Shown in pieces: positions 62,103-64,000 of a stretch of DNA of 64,000 nt. This stretch comes from Rhynchopus euleeides (Eukaryota > Euglenozoa > Diplonemea > Diplonemida > Diplonemidae), in assembly GCA_963210315.1 (NCBI GenBank), contig OY723287.1:558001-622000 (forward strand), in the 5' to 3' direction. Position numbers and translations under genes: made by a program. Below the pieces are notes generated by a model. That model was not told the origin of the DNA and searched no databases. It worked only from the letters and a program-made list of their open reading frames with translations. Each line of letters starts with the position of its first letter. The first letter of the stretch is position 1.

Positions 62103-63090
62103 TTGCTGATGTATCCACGCCCCCCATCTAGACATAAACAACTTGTGTGCCGGTGCAAACAGGTGGGGGTGGAACTGAAGAAGCAGGATGATTATCGAGC
62201 AGCAAGTCAACAGTTTGTGGCAATTGGCTTGTTGTTTGATTTAATCAAAACACGCTTCCGTCCTGACCCCGCCTGGACCAAAAAGTTTCTGGAGTCCGAG
62301 GCATGGTGCCGTTTGTGCTCTCCGAGGTTACGGAATGAAGTCACAGCAAGGGAGGTGGCACGAATCTGTGGGGGTTTCATCTGGCTCCTTTTTGCGTCAT
62401 GGACTCCCTTGTGTTTTGCACCACAGGTGTTGAACCTGTTCAGGGAGGTGGCGGCATTTGTGACTTCTGAGGAAGGGGGTTGGGATAAACCATTCATGGT
62501 GAGTCAGCCTGCTGTGAACTCCCTGAAAGAAGTGAGTAATATGGTTCGCCTGAATGAGTGGATTTACCCTCCTCCGGTTCTAGATGAAATCGACATCTAG
62601 ACAGATGCTTCGTCGGCACTGCTTCCGAACGCGACTCGCTGTCACCCCCGCCGGCGAAAAAAACACGCACGACAAAGAGCGGGGACCTAAAAGGGCAAAA
62701 GGGTAAGGCAGTGTACACCAAGGTGCTTGACGACTTCGTCGGCCTCTTCGTCGCGCATGGGAGGGAGATGGCTTGAGCCACAAGGGGCTGACGCAGGTGA
62801 TCTCGGATCTGTTTGCGATGGACATTGGAGATTGCAACACCACGCTGTCCCGTCGCGTGGCAAAAGTCAGCAAGAAGGAGAGCGAGCGCGTAAACGGGGA
62901 CCGCATCTTTGCAGATGTGGTCCTGGACAAACTCACCGCGGAGCAGAGGGGCGGGGCCGCCTCAAGTGGCTTGTCGAGGCGGCAAATCACAAAGGCACAC
63001 TCACGCACAATCTGGCAGCAAAACAACACAGCCACCTTCCATCAGCCACCGAGTAGCACGGCACCGTCTCCCCTCCTTCGGTAGAAACTC
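62103..63090 (+). pseudogene. Decayed gene of unknown family
   Basis: A chain of protein-like frames on the plus strand broken by at least two frameshifts. First comes a 165-codon frame ending PPPVLDEIDI (stop near 62600). A second frame follows (RCFVGTASERDSLSPPP, KTRTTKSGD, then KVLDDFVGLFVAHGREMA). A third frame overlaps it at 62773 (LSHKGLTQVISDLFAMD, then a Lys/Glu-rich part and FADVVLDKLTAEQRGG). The pieces join smoothly if two single-base shifts are allowed. I recognise no family; it may be a transposon-derived gene. It is the only host-like coding trace on the plus strand. Confidence 0.4.
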
Positions 63091-63145
63091 ACCTTTCGGC
63101 GCCACCTTGTCGTTGTCTGCAGTTGCGTATCATTTCACCCCAACG

Positions 63146-63233
63146 GGGGCCCTCGCGACCAGTCACAGCTCGTCAGTCAGTGAGGGGAAGTGTGCCGTGG
63201 CTCACTTGTTCACACTCAGTCACACCTGGTAGA
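63146..63233. mobile_element. Partial MITE related to the 107-bp family
   Basis: Left end GGGGCCCTCGCGACCAG, then interior bases matching copy B in reverse orientation (CACAGCTCGTCAGTCAGTGA, GCCGTGGCTCACTT, CACTCAGTCACA). The right terminal repeat is lost after CTGGTAG. Confidence 0.6.
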
Positions 63234-63911
63234 TCCTCCTGGCAGATCTCCCACCGAACCCATGGGATTTGCGGCAGAAAATACCAAGGCAGTGCACTGC
63301 GCGCGACACAGGGAACTGCCGGGTCCGAAATCCAAGGCAACATCCCCTGTGAAAAAAGCAGGATTACTTTTCCAGGATGTGGCTCTTTTCAAGGAATACG
63401 GATCAAGCCTTGTCCTCGGCTTGTAGGACCGGTTGCAAAATGACCTTCTTGGGGTTGTTGGGGCCCATCAGGAATGCCAGGGATGGGGGGTGGGGGCACT
63501 GCCTTGCTCATCTCTGCTTCGCATGGACCCGGCTCCCGCCCGACCGTTTGTAATTATTCGAAACTCGCGAGCACCGACAAAGACAATAATATACAGGCGA
63601 CAGGATCCTGGTTCGGAGATGCGTCCCTGGACCTGCTGCCAAACGGGGCGCTGAAGCGTACGATACTTGCAGCAAAGCAAAGGAGGGCACAGTCGCTGCA
63701 AGGAGGCAGCGATGGCAAGGGTCTACGTCGCCTGTGAGGCATTAATCCGAGAGCCGGTCTCGCGGTGTCGCAGGGCCGGCCATGGCGGGAGGCTGGTGCC
63801 TCGTTTAATGTACATTGCCCGCACACAGGCAGGAAGGTGTAAACTAAGCAATAACAACACAGCAGGCAGGTGCCAACGGAGGAAGGGGGTCAGCCTATTG
63901 AGGCGGTGTCA
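63234..63911. other. Intergenic, nothing recognised
   Basis: Downstream side of paralogue 4; short frames only. Confidence 0.3.
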
Positions 63912-64000
63912 TTACGCGGCCTTCTTGGGCTCCTCCATGGCAGGCTCGGTGGCGCCTGCGGGGGGCTCGGAGCTGGAGTTGCCGAGGGCGCCGGTGGCGA
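63912..64000 (-). CDS. Tetraspan membrane protein, paralogue 4 (cut by window end)
   Basis: The TAA and the last 29 codons are identical in every base to the 3' end of paralogue 3. The rest lies beyond the window. The upstream bases of the two copies (just before the stop on the plus strand) share only GGCGGTGT-like similarity, so the duplication boundary lies near the stop codon. Confidence 0.7.
   Translation of the reverse strand, partial: ATGALGNSSSEPPAGATEPAMEEPKKAA

Overview
This window looks like nuclear DNA of a GC-rich protist eukaryote. It has split genes with GT-AG introns, long (CA)n and poly-G/C tracts, non-LTR retrotransposons, ankyrin, WW/FF and DUF4116 proteins, and a tandem gene array. 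Every host gene I can support (coiled-coil protein, Ubl/DUF4116 protein, PRP40-like factor, ankyrin protein, ATP23-like protease, a small membrane protein, a 396-residue unknown, four copies of a zinc-finger gene and four tetraspan proteins) lies on the minus strand. Several start codons sit a few bases behind a pyrimidine-rich tract ending in AG. One-way gene order plus such acceptors resembles Euglenozoa (diplonemids or kinetoplastids) or dinoflagellates. The cis-introns with a recurrent GTATG donor lean me towards a diplonemid-like organism, but this is inference.

Layout. 0.5-11 kb: four minus-strand genes (coiled coil; Ubl + DUF4116 with a frameshift; PRP40-like with a small separate last exon; ankyrin), with degenerate repeats and two 107-bp MITEs between them. 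11.6-29.85 kb: a head-to-tail, plus-strand array of non-LTR elements, each bounded by (CA)n: a 5'-truncated end, two full-length elements of about 8.6 kb, and two copies of a 350-bp non-autonomous element. ORF2 of the full elements encodes an OTU-like protease, an APE-type endonuclease, a reverse transcriptase, RNase H and a duplicated C-terminal Cys/His module. It follows ORF1 in the same frame behind a single TAG. 29.9-36.5 kb: ATP23-like peptidase M76, a two-exon 98-aa membrane protein and a two-exon 396-aa unknown. 36.5-39.5 kb: gene-free, repeat-rich.

39.5-51.6 kb: four head-to-tail 3.1-kb units, almost identical, each holding a three-exon gene for a 444-aa protein with two U1/matrin-like zinc fingers. 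The 350-bp element lies at every inter-unit junction. 51.6-64 kb: four related tetraspan membrane-protein genes (the last cut by the window end) separated by gene-poor DNA that carries a 60-bp hairpin element (eight copies in the window), a 1.2-kb terminal-inverted-repeat element, foldback MITEs and a decayed gene.

The most notable system is the (CA)n-associated retroelement family: autonomous elements with a protease and probable stop-codon readthrough, a likely dependent 350-bp partner with ribozyme-like folding potential, and an apparent link between that partner and recent gene amplification.
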